Positions 26,750 through 35,427 of a stretch of DNA of 64,000 nucleotides are shown here, in pieces. Each line of letters begins with the position of its first letter. Position 1 is the stretch's first letter. The stretch covers positions 3,596,001 to 3,660,000 of the forward strand of contig NZ_CP090640.1 in the NCBI RefSeq assembly GCF_029633825.1, given 5' to 3'. Position numbers and translations under genes: made by a program. The notes beneath the pieces were generated by a model that saw nothing but the letters and a program-made list of their open reading frames with translations, did no database searches and was not told the origin of the DNA. This stretch comes from Burkholderia contaminans. Its GTDB lineage: Bacteria > Pseudomonadota > Gammaproteobacteria > Burkholderiales > Burkholderiaceae.

Positions 26750-27233
26750 GTTTTTTAAGTACCGTGTCGAACAGATATTCGATCTTTACCTCGGAAAATT
26801 CTTCGAAGTGAAGCGGCCGGTTGGGATCAGTTACGATCCATTGCCACTTTCGAGACGAAACTGGAGTATCTTCTCCCTCCTCCTCACTCGCGTCGATCGC
26901 TATCAACCGTACTCGGTTTGTCAGACTCGTAACATCCACGCGCCCGAAGCCGCCGATGATAAGCGTTGCGATTGGGTCAAACATGACTGTTGCGGCACCC
27001 AAATGCACGGTCATACGCTCGACGCTGTAGGAGCCGATGAAATCTTCCCGGATTGTTTTTTGTTCATACGAGACGTCGTCCGAATCAAGGCCTGCATCAA
27101 TAAGTGCATGGTGGATCAGTGCAAACAGGCCGCTCAGTTCGCTCTTCCAACGCTCAAGCCTTGCCGACCAATCGACACTTTTTTGCTCTTCAAGGTCCTT
27201 CTTGTGCTTTTGGATTAAGTGACTGAGTGACAT
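26736..27233 (-). CDS. partner of the HEPN protein, 165 aa, family unknown
   Basis: Start taken as the ATG at 27233 with GGGGAAA upstream; the frame is open to 27275. A charged helical N-terminus (LIQKHKKDLEEQKSVDW) is followed by a beta-rich body (ERMTVHLGAATVMFDPIATL, WQWIVTDPNRPLHFEEF). No nucleotidyltransferase motif (G-S-x10-D-x-D) is present, so it is not a MNT-type antitoxin. Overlap with the HEPN gene suggests a stoichiometric partner, most simply an antitoxin. Confidence 0.65.
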   Translation of the reverse strand: MSLSHLIQKHKKDLEEQKSVDWSARLERWKSELSGLFALIHHALIDAGLDSDDVSYEQKTIREDFIGSYSVERMTVHLGAATVMFDPIATLIIGGFGRVDVTSLTNRVRLIAIDASEEEGEDTPVSSRKWQWIVTDPNRPLHFEEFSEVKIEYLFDTVLKKHGDA

Positions 27234-27567
27234 CGTGCTTTCCCCGTGGAAGTACTGAACAGTATCGACGGGCATGTTAGCACCGCAGCATCCATCTCGC
27301 AGACTGACAAGGCGTTCCGCTCATGTATTGCCACTTGCCCACCGCAGTAATCGTTTCACTCGATTGCTACCCCACCGTGTTGCTGACTGTTCGACTAACC
27401 GTTTCTCGCTTGACATGTTGCAGCATCGGCTGCGAGATCCCGCCTTCTCGAATGTTCGCCGCGAACGGCGCTTCCTCCAATGCCGTGGCGGTTCCCGTCT
27501 TCGAAGGAGCGACAACGAGCGCCGGACATTGCGGCGGCGAAAACGCAGGCCGGACTCCAAGCCATCA
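27234..27567. other. gene-free stretch between the HEPN pair and the XRE gene
   Basis: No convincing gene on either strand; short open frames here lack ribosome sites. It should hold the promoter of the leftward HEPN pair and the end of the leftward XRE transcript. TTGACA occurs on the plus strand near 27411, with no good -10 that I can see. Confidence 0.5.
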
Positions 27568-27897
27568 TCACCGCAACCGCTGACGCTTGATTTCCGGCGG
27601 CGTTGCCGCGTTCGCCCGGCGCTCACCAGTCGGCTTCAGCGACACACCATCCAACGGCGAGAACAACTCAGCCAGCGTCACGTTCAGCGAGTAACAGATG
27701 TTCGCCAATGTCTCGACAGACGGATTGGCGATCCCGCGTTCGATCGCCGAAATGTAGGTCCGATCGACATGCGACTCGAAAGCGAGCGTTTCCTGAGATT
27801 TTTCGACCGCATGTCGACACGCCTTGATCCGTTTGCCCAGGGCAATCGAGATCGGGGCCGGCCGCGTTGCAGGAGAGGTTGAGCGCTTGGCAATCAT
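27568..27897 (-). CDS. XRE-family transcriptional regulator
   Basis: 109 aa. Residues ~18-78 are a classic Cro/CI helix-turn-helix: ALGKRIKACRHAVEKSQETL, then VDRTYISAIERGIANPSVET, then LANICYSLNVTLAELFSP. Short basic tails. Probably autoregulated through the dyad at 27956-27971 between it and the divergent lipoprotein gene. Confidence 0.9.
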   Translation of the reverse strand: MIAKRSTSPATRPAPISIALGKRIKACRHAVEKSQETLAFESHVDRTYISAIERGIANPSVETLANICYSLNVTLAELFSPLDGVSLKPTGERRANAATPPEIKRQRLR

Positions 27898-27955
27898 GGC
27901 GTGCAGGATGCCCGCCCGTCGACTGATTAACGACGCTGTAAACTCAACACTAATA

Positions 27956-28080
27956 GTAGAATATACTCTACATTTCTGAGTTGTCCCAGCGCCATCAACG
28001 CGACGTTGATTCGATCCAATATCGCGCCGATCGCGTTACTGCGCACCCGACTGTCGAGTAAACACTACATTTCTAGTTGC
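27956..28080. promoter_or_regulatory. candidate XRE operator region
   Basis: The dyad GTAGA (27956-27960) / TCTAC (27967-27971) frames ATATAC. A related word, CTACATTTCT followed by AGTTG, occurs twice in direct orientation (from 27968 with one extra G, and from 28065). The region lies between the leftward XRE gene and the rightward lipoprotein gene and is AT-rich compared with its surroundings, as expected of an operator-promoter. Confidence 0.5.
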
Positions 28081-28120
28081 ACCCATCCGTGCGGGACCAG
28101 CACGTCAAACGGAGAAAACA

Positions 28121-29884
28121 ATGAAAGCCAACAAAAACACGGGGTTCAGCAAACACGTTCTTGGCCTGTCCATCGCAGCAGCGCTTGCTGCCTGCGGCGG
28201 CGGCGGAGACTCAGGTCCAGCTCAACCGTCGACAGGCGGAGGCACCACCCCGACGACACCAACGCCGGCAGTTATGGGCAAGGCTATCGATGGATACCTA
28301 GCTGGCGCTACGGTCTGCATCGACCTGAACAACAACGGAACTTGTGAGTCGGGGGAACCAAGCGCCGTCACGAATGAGAACGGCCAGTTCTCGATCCCGT
28401 ACAGTGGCGATGCAACGGGAAAGACGCTCCTTGTCCAGGTCACGCCGACCACCAAGGATCTCTCTCGTCCGTCAAGCTTCCAATTCCCGGCCACCTTCAC
28501 GCTGTCGCAGATCGTGCAGTCTATGCCGTCCCAGGTCGTCAGCCCGCTCACGACGCTCGTCTCTGCACAGATGCAGACCGGCTTGAGCAGATCACAGGCA
28601 ATAGCTGCGGTGCAGGGACTGCTCGGTGCTCAGGTCGACCCCAATGCCGACTACCTCGCGAACAAGGACCCGGCAACGCAATCGCTCGCTGCCCAGATCG
28701 TCGATAAGCTCGGAACATTCGCGACAAGCGGTGCGATCGACGCCTCGACCGTTCGCAATGCCCTGAATGCCATGGTCGCCAAGGGGAGCGTCGCGTCGGT
28801 CACGCAGGACGATCTCGCAGCCCAAGCAGGCAAGCCGGCCTATCAGGTTGCCGATGCGTCGCAGGTTCTCGCCAACCCGACCTACAGCTTCGTGGACTAT
28901 CTGATCTCGTTCTTTGGCGGATACAACCCAACGCCCGGCTCGACCAATCAGGCCTTGGTCCGCGATGTCCGCCAGATCGCCAGCAACGCACTACAAGTCA
29001 CTCAGCAAGAGAATCTGCCGGCCGGAAGCGACACTTGGACCAGCGTCAGTCTCGGTGCCTACAACGGCGGCAAATACGATGGGTTGGCTGGTGAGTACGT
29101 GCTGAAGTCTGACGGAACGTGGTCGGATCTCATCTCGGAGACGCAGCGACTCGCTCCGTTGCCACTTTCGCGCATCGGCGCAACCTTATCAGGCACAGAT
29201 CCGGCGTCGGGTATCGGATTTACATACGAGGCCCGCTCCGTCGATTTGTCCGGCCAGCCCTTGGCGCTCGCGGCACCTGCTGCACCTGGCTTCTACGATT
29301 TCGCGCACGCTGCACCGCTAACCAGTACCGCATTCCCGCGCGGCACCAGCGCCTACCTCGGCCTGCAAACCTATTCCACTGATCGCGTCATCCTCCCGGT
29401 ATCTGTCCCGATGTGCGACAACGCGACCGTACAGAGCGGCTTGGTCTGCGGCGGGGTGCCTGCGTATGTAGACGGCAGCACGATCGTCATGACGGCCGGC
29501 AGATCGAACACGATGTACACGTCGATTCAGCAAGCGATCGGCAAGGAGCTTGCGGCGCTGAATGTCGGATTGGGCTCCATTCAGATGTCGGCGGATCATC
29601 AAGCGGTCGTAGATGGAAAGCCGGCCAAGTGGTCCGTCTATGCCGGCAATCCCAACGTGCTTGCGTTCGACTTCGCTTCCGCCGACATCTCAGCACTTGC
29701 GACAAGCAACGGCAGGCTGCAGCCGCTCGTCCGTGGCGCGAAGCTGATCCTCGCGCTGCGCGCCGGCCGCTTGCAGGTCGGCTGGTTGTACCCCTCGACA
29801 TACACCGAGAAATCGCTTCAGTTCACGAGCGGCCTGCCTGCATCGCTCATGACGGCGCTCAACGCCGTCATCTCCACTCGATAA
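28121..29884 (+). CDS. large surface lipoprotein with EF-hand-like / SdrD-like N-terminal repeat
   Basis: 587 aa. Lipoprotein signal with lipobox AALAAC followed by GGGG, then a Gly/Thr/Pro linker. Residues ~48-105 carry AIDGYLAGATVCIDLNNNGT and ENGQFSIPY, the 'modification-transport' type domain in which D-x-N-x-N-G-x-C-x-x-G could bind calcium. The remainder is a beta-rich extracytoplasmic domain typical of Burkholderia lipoproteins of unknown function. The ribosome site GGAGA lies about seven bases upstream. Divergent from the XRE gene. Confidence 0.82.
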   Translation: MKANKNTGFSKHVLGLSIAAALAACGGGGDSGPAQPSTGGGTTPTTPTPAVMGKAIDGYLAGATVCIDLNNNGTCESGEPSAVTNENGQFSIPYSGDATGKTLLVQVTPTTKDLSRPSSFQFPATFTLSQIVQSMPSQVVSPLTTLVSAQMQTGLSRSQAIAAVQGLLGAQVDPNADYLANKDPATQSLAAQIVDKLGTFATSGAIDASTVRNALNAMVAKGSVASVTQDDLAAQAGKPAYQVADASQVLANPTYSFVDYLISFFGGYNPTPGSTNQALVRDVRQIASNALQVTQQENLPAGSDTWTSVSLGAYNGGKYDGLAGEYVLKSDGTWSDLISETQRLAPLPLSRIGATLSGTDPASGIGFTYEARSVDLSGQPLALAAPAAPGFYDFAHAAPLTSTAFPRGTSAYLGLQTYSTDRVILPVSVPMCDNATVQSGLVCGGVPAYVDGSTIVMTAGRSNTMYTSIQQAIGKELAALNVGLGSIQMSADHQAVVDGKPAKWSVYAGNPNVLAFDFASADISALATSNGRLQPLVRGAKLILALRAGRLQVGWLYPSTYTEKSLQFTSGLPASLMTALNAVISTR

Positions 29885-29955
29885 CCGATTTCAGCCTCTC
29901 ATCGTTTTGGCCTGGGTTCTGGCATGTACCCCCTCGGATCGCCGGAACCCTCTTT

Positions 29956-29984
29956 GCCGGATGGTTCGCCAGCCGGCTTTTTTA
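29956..29984 (+). terminator. rho-independent terminator after the 587-aa lipoprotein gene
   Basis: GCCGG (29956-29960) pairs with CCGGC (29973-29977), followed by a run of seven T. Confidence 0.75.
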
Positions 29985-30059
29985 TCCCAGTTCTCCGGCA
30001 GAGGCCGGACGCCACAAAACGCCCTCAACTTCACCACCGCTTCAACGGGAAACGAAATC

Positions 30060-30719
30060 ATGAAGAACAAACGCCATCCGGGAATCGCACGCTTTGTTTT
30101 GTGCGTCGCCACGACCGCCATCCTTTCGGCATGTGGACAGGGCGCACCTTCGGAAAGCGACACGAAGCAGGCAGTCGCGAGCGCGGTCGGCAACTGTAGA
30201 TTCTTCGAGCTGCGGGACTTCCAGAAGGTGAATAGCATTCCCGGTGACTCCGGCAACGACTACCGCGTGGATGTCAAATACACTATTCGCTTGTCCCCGG
30301 ACGGCGACGTCAAGACCTACGCCAAACAGTGGCAAGAGCAGTACGAAAAGTATCAATTCCTGAACGCCGACGCTGAACAGAAGGCGAAACAGTACTACGA
30401 CGCGCAACAGGCCTACACTGCGGCCAACCCCAACGATCTCGATGCCGGCCGCACGTTCGAGCAGCAACATCAGGACGAGTACCAGGCCATGTCAAATGCG
30501 AAAATTGAGATAGGCAACGTCGCCGCGGCGCTCAATAACACTGCTCCCGGTCTGACCTTCCGGCGCGCTATTGTCCAGGCATGTCCCAGCATCGATCTCC
30601 GGCTTCTCACCAACTTCTTCAACGGAAAGGGAGCTGACTACAGCAATGATGTCGACGTTGAATTTACGCAGACGCTCGACATGATCAAGACCGACAACGG
30701 GTGGCAAGCTGCACGGTAA
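30060..30719 (+). CDS. lipoprotein, 219 aa
   Basis: Signal with lipobox ILSAC then GQGAPS. The mature part is helical and highly charged, with a possible coiled coil (~85-125: KQWQEQYEKYQFLNADAEQ) and a C-terminal part containing two further cysteines (VGNC, QACPS). No family recognised. It lies after its own upstream terminator, so it probably has its own promoter. Confidence 0.75.
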   Translation: MKNKRHPGIARFVLCVATTAILSACGQGAPSESDTKQAVASAVGNCRFFELRDFQKVNSIPGDSGNDYRVDVKYTIRLSPDGDVKTYAKQWQEQYEKYQFLNADAEQKAKQYYDAQQAYTAANPNDLDAGRTFEQQHQDEYQAMSNAKIEIGNVAAALNNTAPGLTFRRAIVQACPSIDLRLLTNFFNGKGADYSNDVDVEFTQTLDMIKTDNGWQAAR

Positions 30720-30795
30720 CACCGACATTCCACCCTGCGGAGATAGGAGTTCATCATCGTTATCCAGGAACAACCGCAAAAGACAACCTGAAACG

Positions 30796-31143
30796 ATGGG
30801 CTCCCAAAGAAGAAACCTCGCTCCCGTTGAACCGCTCCACGTCGCCGCAGCAACGCTGCTCCATCTGGTGGGCGAAACGGCCAGGGCAAGCGCGGCCCCG
30901 CCGTGGGGCCGCAAACACGCGCTCGAACTGCTCAACGCCTTGATCTCGCTCTCTTCGGCACACGGCTTCGCGCAGCAGGATCTATTGCGCGAACAGCTGA
31001 TCACCGGTACCTGGCCCAGGCGTACGCGGCTGCTGGCTGAGTTTGCCTTTGAACAAGTTCCGGCATCGGCGTTGCTCGACGCCATCCGACGGTCATACTT
31101 CCATCCAGCGAATAGCTTCGATTCCAGCCTAGATATGTATTAA
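30796..31143 (+). CDS. hypothetical protein, 115 aa
   Basis: Small, all-helical, soluble (EPLHVAAATLLHLVGETARA, HALELLNALISLSSAHGFAQ). It follows the 219-aa lipoprotein on the same strand. No cysteines and no known motif. Function unknown. Confidence 0.55.
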   Translation: MGSQRRNLAPVEPLHVAAATLLHLVGETARASAAPPWGRKHALELLNALISLSSAHGFAQQDLLREQLITGTWPRRTRLLAEFAFEQVPASALLDAIRRSYFHPANSFDSSLDMY

Positions 31144-31147
31144 GTAC

Positions 31148-31200
31148 GTACCATGCGAGCCCGATCGAAGACGGGCATAGACGGGCGCCCCTCATGGTAC
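31148..31200. repeat. inverted repeat GTACCATG / CATGGTAC
   Basis: Perfect 8-base arms at 31148-31155 and 31193-31200 enclose a smaller CCCG/CGGG stem. A T-run follows about 35 bases later. It may be a transcription terminator or a recombination site, just after the 115-aa gene. The remaining sequence to 31436 shows nothing else I can name. Confidence 0.5.
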
Positions 31201-31436
31201 GCCCGTCCGGCTCTGCATCGGCACTGCCTCTTTTTTTGGCTGTTGCCAACGTAAAATAGCAGCCGCATCACGATCAATTTTCATCGGGGACACAAGCACA
31301 TGCTTCCGGAACAAGGTCCATGACCCGATTCACTCCGCCTGCCGGAAGCCGTTGAAAGAAACCCGGTGTTAGTCACCGAAGCGCCACCGCGCACGAGTGG
31401 CAAACTGGACCACGGCTGAATATCACTCAACGTCAC

Positions 31437-32492
31437 TTATCGTCGGCGACGCCGAATATATTCCTCGATCCACTGGCGATTCAGCTCGAGCCGCACGCTT
31501 CTTCGGATACCACCGATGATGCCAGTTAGATCAATGTAAGAAAAATGCTGCTGCTTGATATTCGCAACAGCGACGGGATCTTCCCAACTGTCACTAACAA
31601 GTTCAGCGATCGAGGTCGGCAAGCTGAACTCGAGTTCAAACCAACCATCTGAATCGCGCCGAACATCGACAGGAGAAAATGACCACTCGCCAAAATTGTT
31701 TCCATGAACCTCACACTGTATCGTGTCTTCCATGAACGCGGTCGGCGGAAGCGGTTCTCTACGCAGCAAGTGTAGTGGCCATTGCCCCTGGAGCATTCCA
31801 AAGTAAGACCCGCCGATCGATCGACAGGTCTCGCTGATCGATCCCGACAACAGCTCTCTACCACGGAGCGTCAACTCATCCGTCTCGATTTCATCATCCG
31901 GCAAACCAGACAACCTGTCACGGTAATAAGATCGGGCAGCACTGATTGCAGCCCGGCCGCGCAAATTAATGCAATCTTCATCAAAGGTAAGAATTGCGTT
32001 GATCAACGGCTGGATCGCCGGAACGCTTTCGTACTGAATCAGAAACACTTGGTGAGCGATGGCATACTCCACTGCCCCTTGAGTGAATCCCGACGTTGAG
32101 AATATTGCAGATGTGTAGTTATACCGAGGCCCCTGAAATGTTACACCTCTGCGCGAATATGTAAAGTAATTCTCGGAAATATCTTTGAGTACCCCAACGC
32201 TATTTCGAGGAATCTCGACACCAACTGGACGATGAGAAGCATAGCACTTGGCCTCGACAACTAGATGCAACGGATACGTAAAGGCCGGAGAATGTTGCCA
32301 AAGGGCGAATGCATCGAGTTGATGCCATGTTCCTCGACCCCGAACTTCTAGCCCGGAATGCCCGGCCCGCATGTAGCTTGCGTGATGTGGTAGCAAAGAA
32401 GCAGGATCGTAGGGGGTATACCCAACCTTTCTCAGCAGGAATAACACCGCCTCCTCAAGAAGAGCGCCTCGAATTTGCGTAATTGTTGCCAT
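31437..32492 (-). CDS. PD-(D/E)XK restriction-endonuclease-like protein
   Basis: 351 aa. The N-terminal ~170 residues match an Mrr/REase fold: helix ALLEEAVLFLLRKVGYTPYD, then GRGTWHQLDAFALW (catalytic Asp), then LHLVVEAKCYAS (E-x-K). A second domain (~200-350) is beta-rich and unrecognised. No methyltransferase gene is next to it, so a type IV-like (modification-dependent) or a stand-alone defence nuclease is more likely than a type II system. It is separated by 557 bases from the next leftward pair. Confidence 0.78.
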   Translation of the reverse strand: MATITQIRGALLEEAVLFLLRKVGYTPYDPASLLPHHASYMRAGHSGLEVRGRGTWHQLDAFALWQHSPAFTYPLHLVVEAKCYASHRPVGVEIPRNSVGVLKDISENYFTYSRRGVTFQGPRYNYTSAIFSTSGFTQGAVEYAIAHQVFLIQYESVPAIQPLINAILTFDEDCINLRGRAAISAARSYYRDRLSGLPDDEIETDELTLRGRELLSGSISETCRSIGGSYFGMLQGQWPLHLLRREPLPPTAFMEDTIQCEVHGNNFGEWSFSPVDVRRDSDGWFELEFSLPTSIAELVSDSWEDPVAVANIKQQHFSYIDLTGIIGGIRRSVRLELNRQWIEEYIRRRRR

Positions 32493-33049
32493 AGTAATCC
32501 GCTTAGACTTGAGAACAACATTCCCTGCGAGGAGCGAAATGAAACAGCCTCACGGTTTCACAACAAAACGATTGTGCTGCACAGGACCGACGCCAGTGAG
32601 GCGGTCTTGTCTGCGAGCATGTTCACAAGTGTGCTACACATCAGCCCCGATCAGGGGAAACTCGGCACCATCTCACACTACCAGATGAATTGGCGGAAAG
32701 CATCATCGACGTCGTCGACAAACGGCCGTGACACCAAGGGCATCCTGGTATCGAGATATCGAATAACGACATTTGCGTATTGATCTAGACGTGGTCTTTC
32801 GTCTCGAGAAAGATGGCGACGCAATCGTAACAACCGATCAATTCAACGAATGACAGTCGTGATACACGGCAGGCAAGCGACCGAACCAATGAGGCATGCG
32901 GAAAAGTGGCATAGTTGGATGCGCTGCGAGGCACATCCAACATGTTTCAGCCGTTTCCTTTTTTGATCGTGATCGCATATCACGAACATTGGGAGCCCTT
33001 AACCTCATATGCTCATATGCTCATAACGTATATCTGCAACTACTCGCCG
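32493..33049. other. AT-rich gene-free stretch
   Basis: No coding frame that I trust on either strand. It should contain the promoter of the leftward nuclease-like gene. A short tandem TCATATGC repeat lies at about 33005-33022. GC is visibly lower than in the flanking genes. Confidence 0.5.
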
Positions 33050-34144
33050 TCAACTTGAAGGAACGCTTCCAAGCACCGTGTTGTAGTGGTCGGAAAAATC
33101 ACGTAGAAATCTCGACAAGGAGCCAAGGTAGCGGTTTATTTGCATGGCATATTGCCGTGCCCGATTGTTTGCAGCGAATTCACTCGCGATTCGTTGCTCG
33201 GCAAGCTCTCGTTGAGGAACAAGCTCGCGAAACGCAAGATCCTTAACCGCCAAAGCTCCAGAGCCGGCCAAGAACGGCGCATCTAGCAGACCGCGTACTA
33301 GTTCGACGAGCTTATCCCAGTTTGGCAGCTGGAACTGCCCCTGATCATCCTCACCTCGAGCATTTGCCAGTGCCAAATGCAAGCGTTGACGTAGCTCATA
33401 CCCGTCTCGTCCACCCCAGACAAAATTACGCAAAGCTATCTCGAATCGATCACGCGAAGTTGCTGGATCAAAGACCGCATGAAAATCACGCGTCATGGCA
33501 CTCAGAAAAAGAATGGACTGCGCAACGAGCAAACCGTACAGCGTACGATGACTCGGCTTTCCAACATCTAGTTCACCGCTAGCTTGCTTGACCTTACCAA
33601 GCAGACTGCGAAATCCGACCGCTGCATTCCGTTCGAGGGGGGCGTCGCACGTTAGGTACGTCACTAGTGACTCTAGCCCCTTGAACTTCGCTCCGATCGC
33701 GAAAACTTCCTCCCAAGCAGATGCGTCGTCGAGGTACGTTATGCCTTCGAGGTAGTTCGTTGATGAAGACTTGCCATGCTGATCGAACAATTGCTCGGAA
33801 AAGAGCCGAACATCAACGTCACTGGCGGCCAACCTATGTCCTTCAGGCGCGGCTTTGGTCAAAATCACAAAAGCTTCGTCTGCACCAACTAGCTGCTTCA
33901 GGCCTGCAGCCCACAATGCACGAGAAATGGCGCTGATTTTGTTTTGTGTCTTACAGTCAAACACGATCCGCCGCGCTGGAAACTCCCCTGCTGCCTTCAC
34001 TCCAAAGACATCAATGTCAGAAATGTCCGCACTGGTCTCCGACACATCTGCAGTGTGGCGAACAACGACTTCCATGTGCGGCACGTAGCCCATTGCGACG
34101 CAATAACGAATCGCCTTTTGCTTTTGCGCAGTATCTTTGATCAT
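33050..34144 (-). CDS. putative PD-(D/E)XK nuclease-like protein, second gene of an ATGA-coupled pair
   Basis: 364 aa. The N-terminal ~140 residues look like a restriction-endonuclease fold: an N-terminal helix (AQKQKAIRYCVAMGYVPHM), SDIDVFGVKA (Asp) and RRIVFDCKTQNKIS, where D-C-K takes the place of E-x-K. A helical C-terminal half ends in RFLRDFSDHYNTVLGS. Its ATG overlaps the TGA of the upstream 428-aa gene, so the two are translated together. No known family recognised. It could be the effector of an undescribed two-gene defence system. Confidence 0.68.
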   Translation of the reverse strand: MIKDTAQKQKAIRYCVAMGYVPHMEVVVRHTADVSETSADISDIDVFGVKAAGEFPARRIVFDCKTQNKISAISRALWAAGLKQLVGADEAFVILTKAAPEGHRLAASDVDVRLFSEQLFDQHGKSSSTNYLEGITYLDDASAWEEVFAIGAKFKGLESLVTYLTCDAPLERNAAVGFRSLLGKVKQASGELDVGKPSHRTLYGLLVAQSILFLSAMTRDFHAVFDPATSRDRFEIALRNFVWGGRDGYELRQRLHLALANARGEDDQGQFQLPNWDKLVELVRGLLDAPFLAGSGALAVKDLAFRELVPQRELAEQRIASEFAANNRARQYAMQINRYLGSLSRFLRDFSDHYNTVLGSVPSS

Positions 34145-35427
34145 CGCAGATCCAAAAACAATTGCTCCATTTCAGCATGAGCTTGTGCATCCAAAGCTGG
34201 GCGAGCAGTAGAACGAAGCTTTTGCGCAGCGACAATCGACTGGATATACGACTCGTCACGTTGCAGAGCAATCCGGGCCTCTTCCGATACACCCGCGGAC
34301 AAAGGCTCCCCGTCTTGGAACAGGGAGATTGCGTCGTCAACGGCATGAATGTTCTCGGGTTCATCGATCAGCACAAACTCGAACCAGTCATCCCTGACGC
34401 GCTCCAATCGCCCCACGCGCAAGGCCACCAGATTGCGATACTGCGCCGCCGCCTCAGTACTCGCACCAATCCGCTTAGCGCTTCGCAGCTTTCCAAGGAG
34501 CGCTTGAGGCGAGCGAATCCGGAATTGCTGCGGCAAGAGCTGGCCTTTGCGAACGGCGGCGACCAGCGCCATGGTTCGCTCGTATATTTCGCGAGCCGCG
34601 CCATCGAGACGCTGCGCGCCCGGATGGGGTGTAAACACAAAGTGTTCGTCGCGCCGAGTCTTAGCGTTACTAAGGCTCGGCGGTCGCAACACGCCGTCAG
34701 CGATCAGATCCTGCAAAATCTGCAGTTCCTGAGACGTCAGCTTACTCCCATTGATTTCACCACGGGCTAAGATCAAAGACAGCGGCCACCCCTGCGCCTT
34801 CTGAACGAGCGTCAAGATGCGCTCGACACTCCGGGCACCACCTGCAGCGGCTTGACTGGCGAGGGAATCAAGATTGTCGGCGAAATAAAAGGGGCTTATT
34901 AAGATGTCCTGGCCCCTTGCACGTTTGGGCACAATCAAGCCGCCCTCTGTCGTGATGGATTCAATGCGACCGAAGACCGGCGTTGCTACGCCTATGCGAT
35001 TGATTAATGCATCGCGCTTCTCGGGTTTCGATCGCAGTTCGCTGAGCATCGCGATCGCCACCTCCTCGTGTTCGTTCAACGTGATGGTTCCGACGTACTC
35101 GCCCAATCCGCTGTACACCGATGAGAAATGCGGAACCGTCGGAATCACCTTCTTGATCGACTTTCCTTCAGTGATCAGCTGGACGTACTCGATCTCCTCC
35201 AGAAGGGTAAGGACCCCTGGTAGAGCCACGGCAGGAATATCAAAGAAATAGTCTGCCACTTGACGTAGCACGCCGCCCTCGAGCTCCCCTAGCCCACGAA
35301 TGTGCAAGGCCAGCTTGCCTGCCATACCGATAGTCGGCAGATGCTCGAACTCGGGCACACTTTTGCGCGCAAGACCTACTTCGAGATCGTGAGCGAATTC
35401 AGCTTTAATTTGGTTTGTTGTTGTCAC
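34141..35427 (-). CDS. large partner of the nuclease-like gene, 428 aa, family unknown
   Basis: Soluble, mostly helical. The N-terminal part (~20-100) and the part around residues 225-280 (LTSQELQILQDLIADGVLRP) have the look of winged-helix units, and the middle has GLIVPKRARGQDILISPFYF. I find no ATPase, protease or kinase motif. First gene of the leftward pair, overlapping the next gene by ATGA. A sensor or DNA-binding specificity role would fit, but this is inference. Confidence 0.62.
   Translation of the reverse strand: MTTTNQIKAEFAHDLEVGLARKSVPEFEHLPTIGMAGKLALHIRGLGELEGGVLRQVADYFFDIPAVALPGVLTLLEEIEYVQLITEGKSIKKVIPTVPHFSSVYSGLGEYVGTITLNEHEEVAIAMLSELRSKPEKRDALINRIGVATPVFGRIESITTEGGLIVPKRARGQDILISPFYFADNLDSLASQAAAGGARSVERILTLVQKAQGWPLSLILARGEINGSKLTSQELQILQDLIADGVLRPPSLSNAKTRRDEHFVFTPHPGAQRLDGAAREIYERTMALVAAVRKGQLLPQQFRIRSPQALLGKLRSAKRIGASTEAAAQYRNLVALRVGRLERVRDDWFEFVLIDEPENIHAVDDAISLFQDGEPLSAGVSEEARIALQRDESYIQSIVAAQKLRSTARPALDAQAHAEMEQLFLDLR

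Noticed and set aside
27274..27882. Plus-strand frame opposite the XRE gene
   Set aside because: Arg-rich and antisense to a clear helix-turn-helix gene.
32475..32783. Plus-strand 102-codon frame in the gap beside the REase-like gene
   Set aside because: No ribosome site, no protein-like pattern; overlaps the start of the REase-like gene on the other strand.
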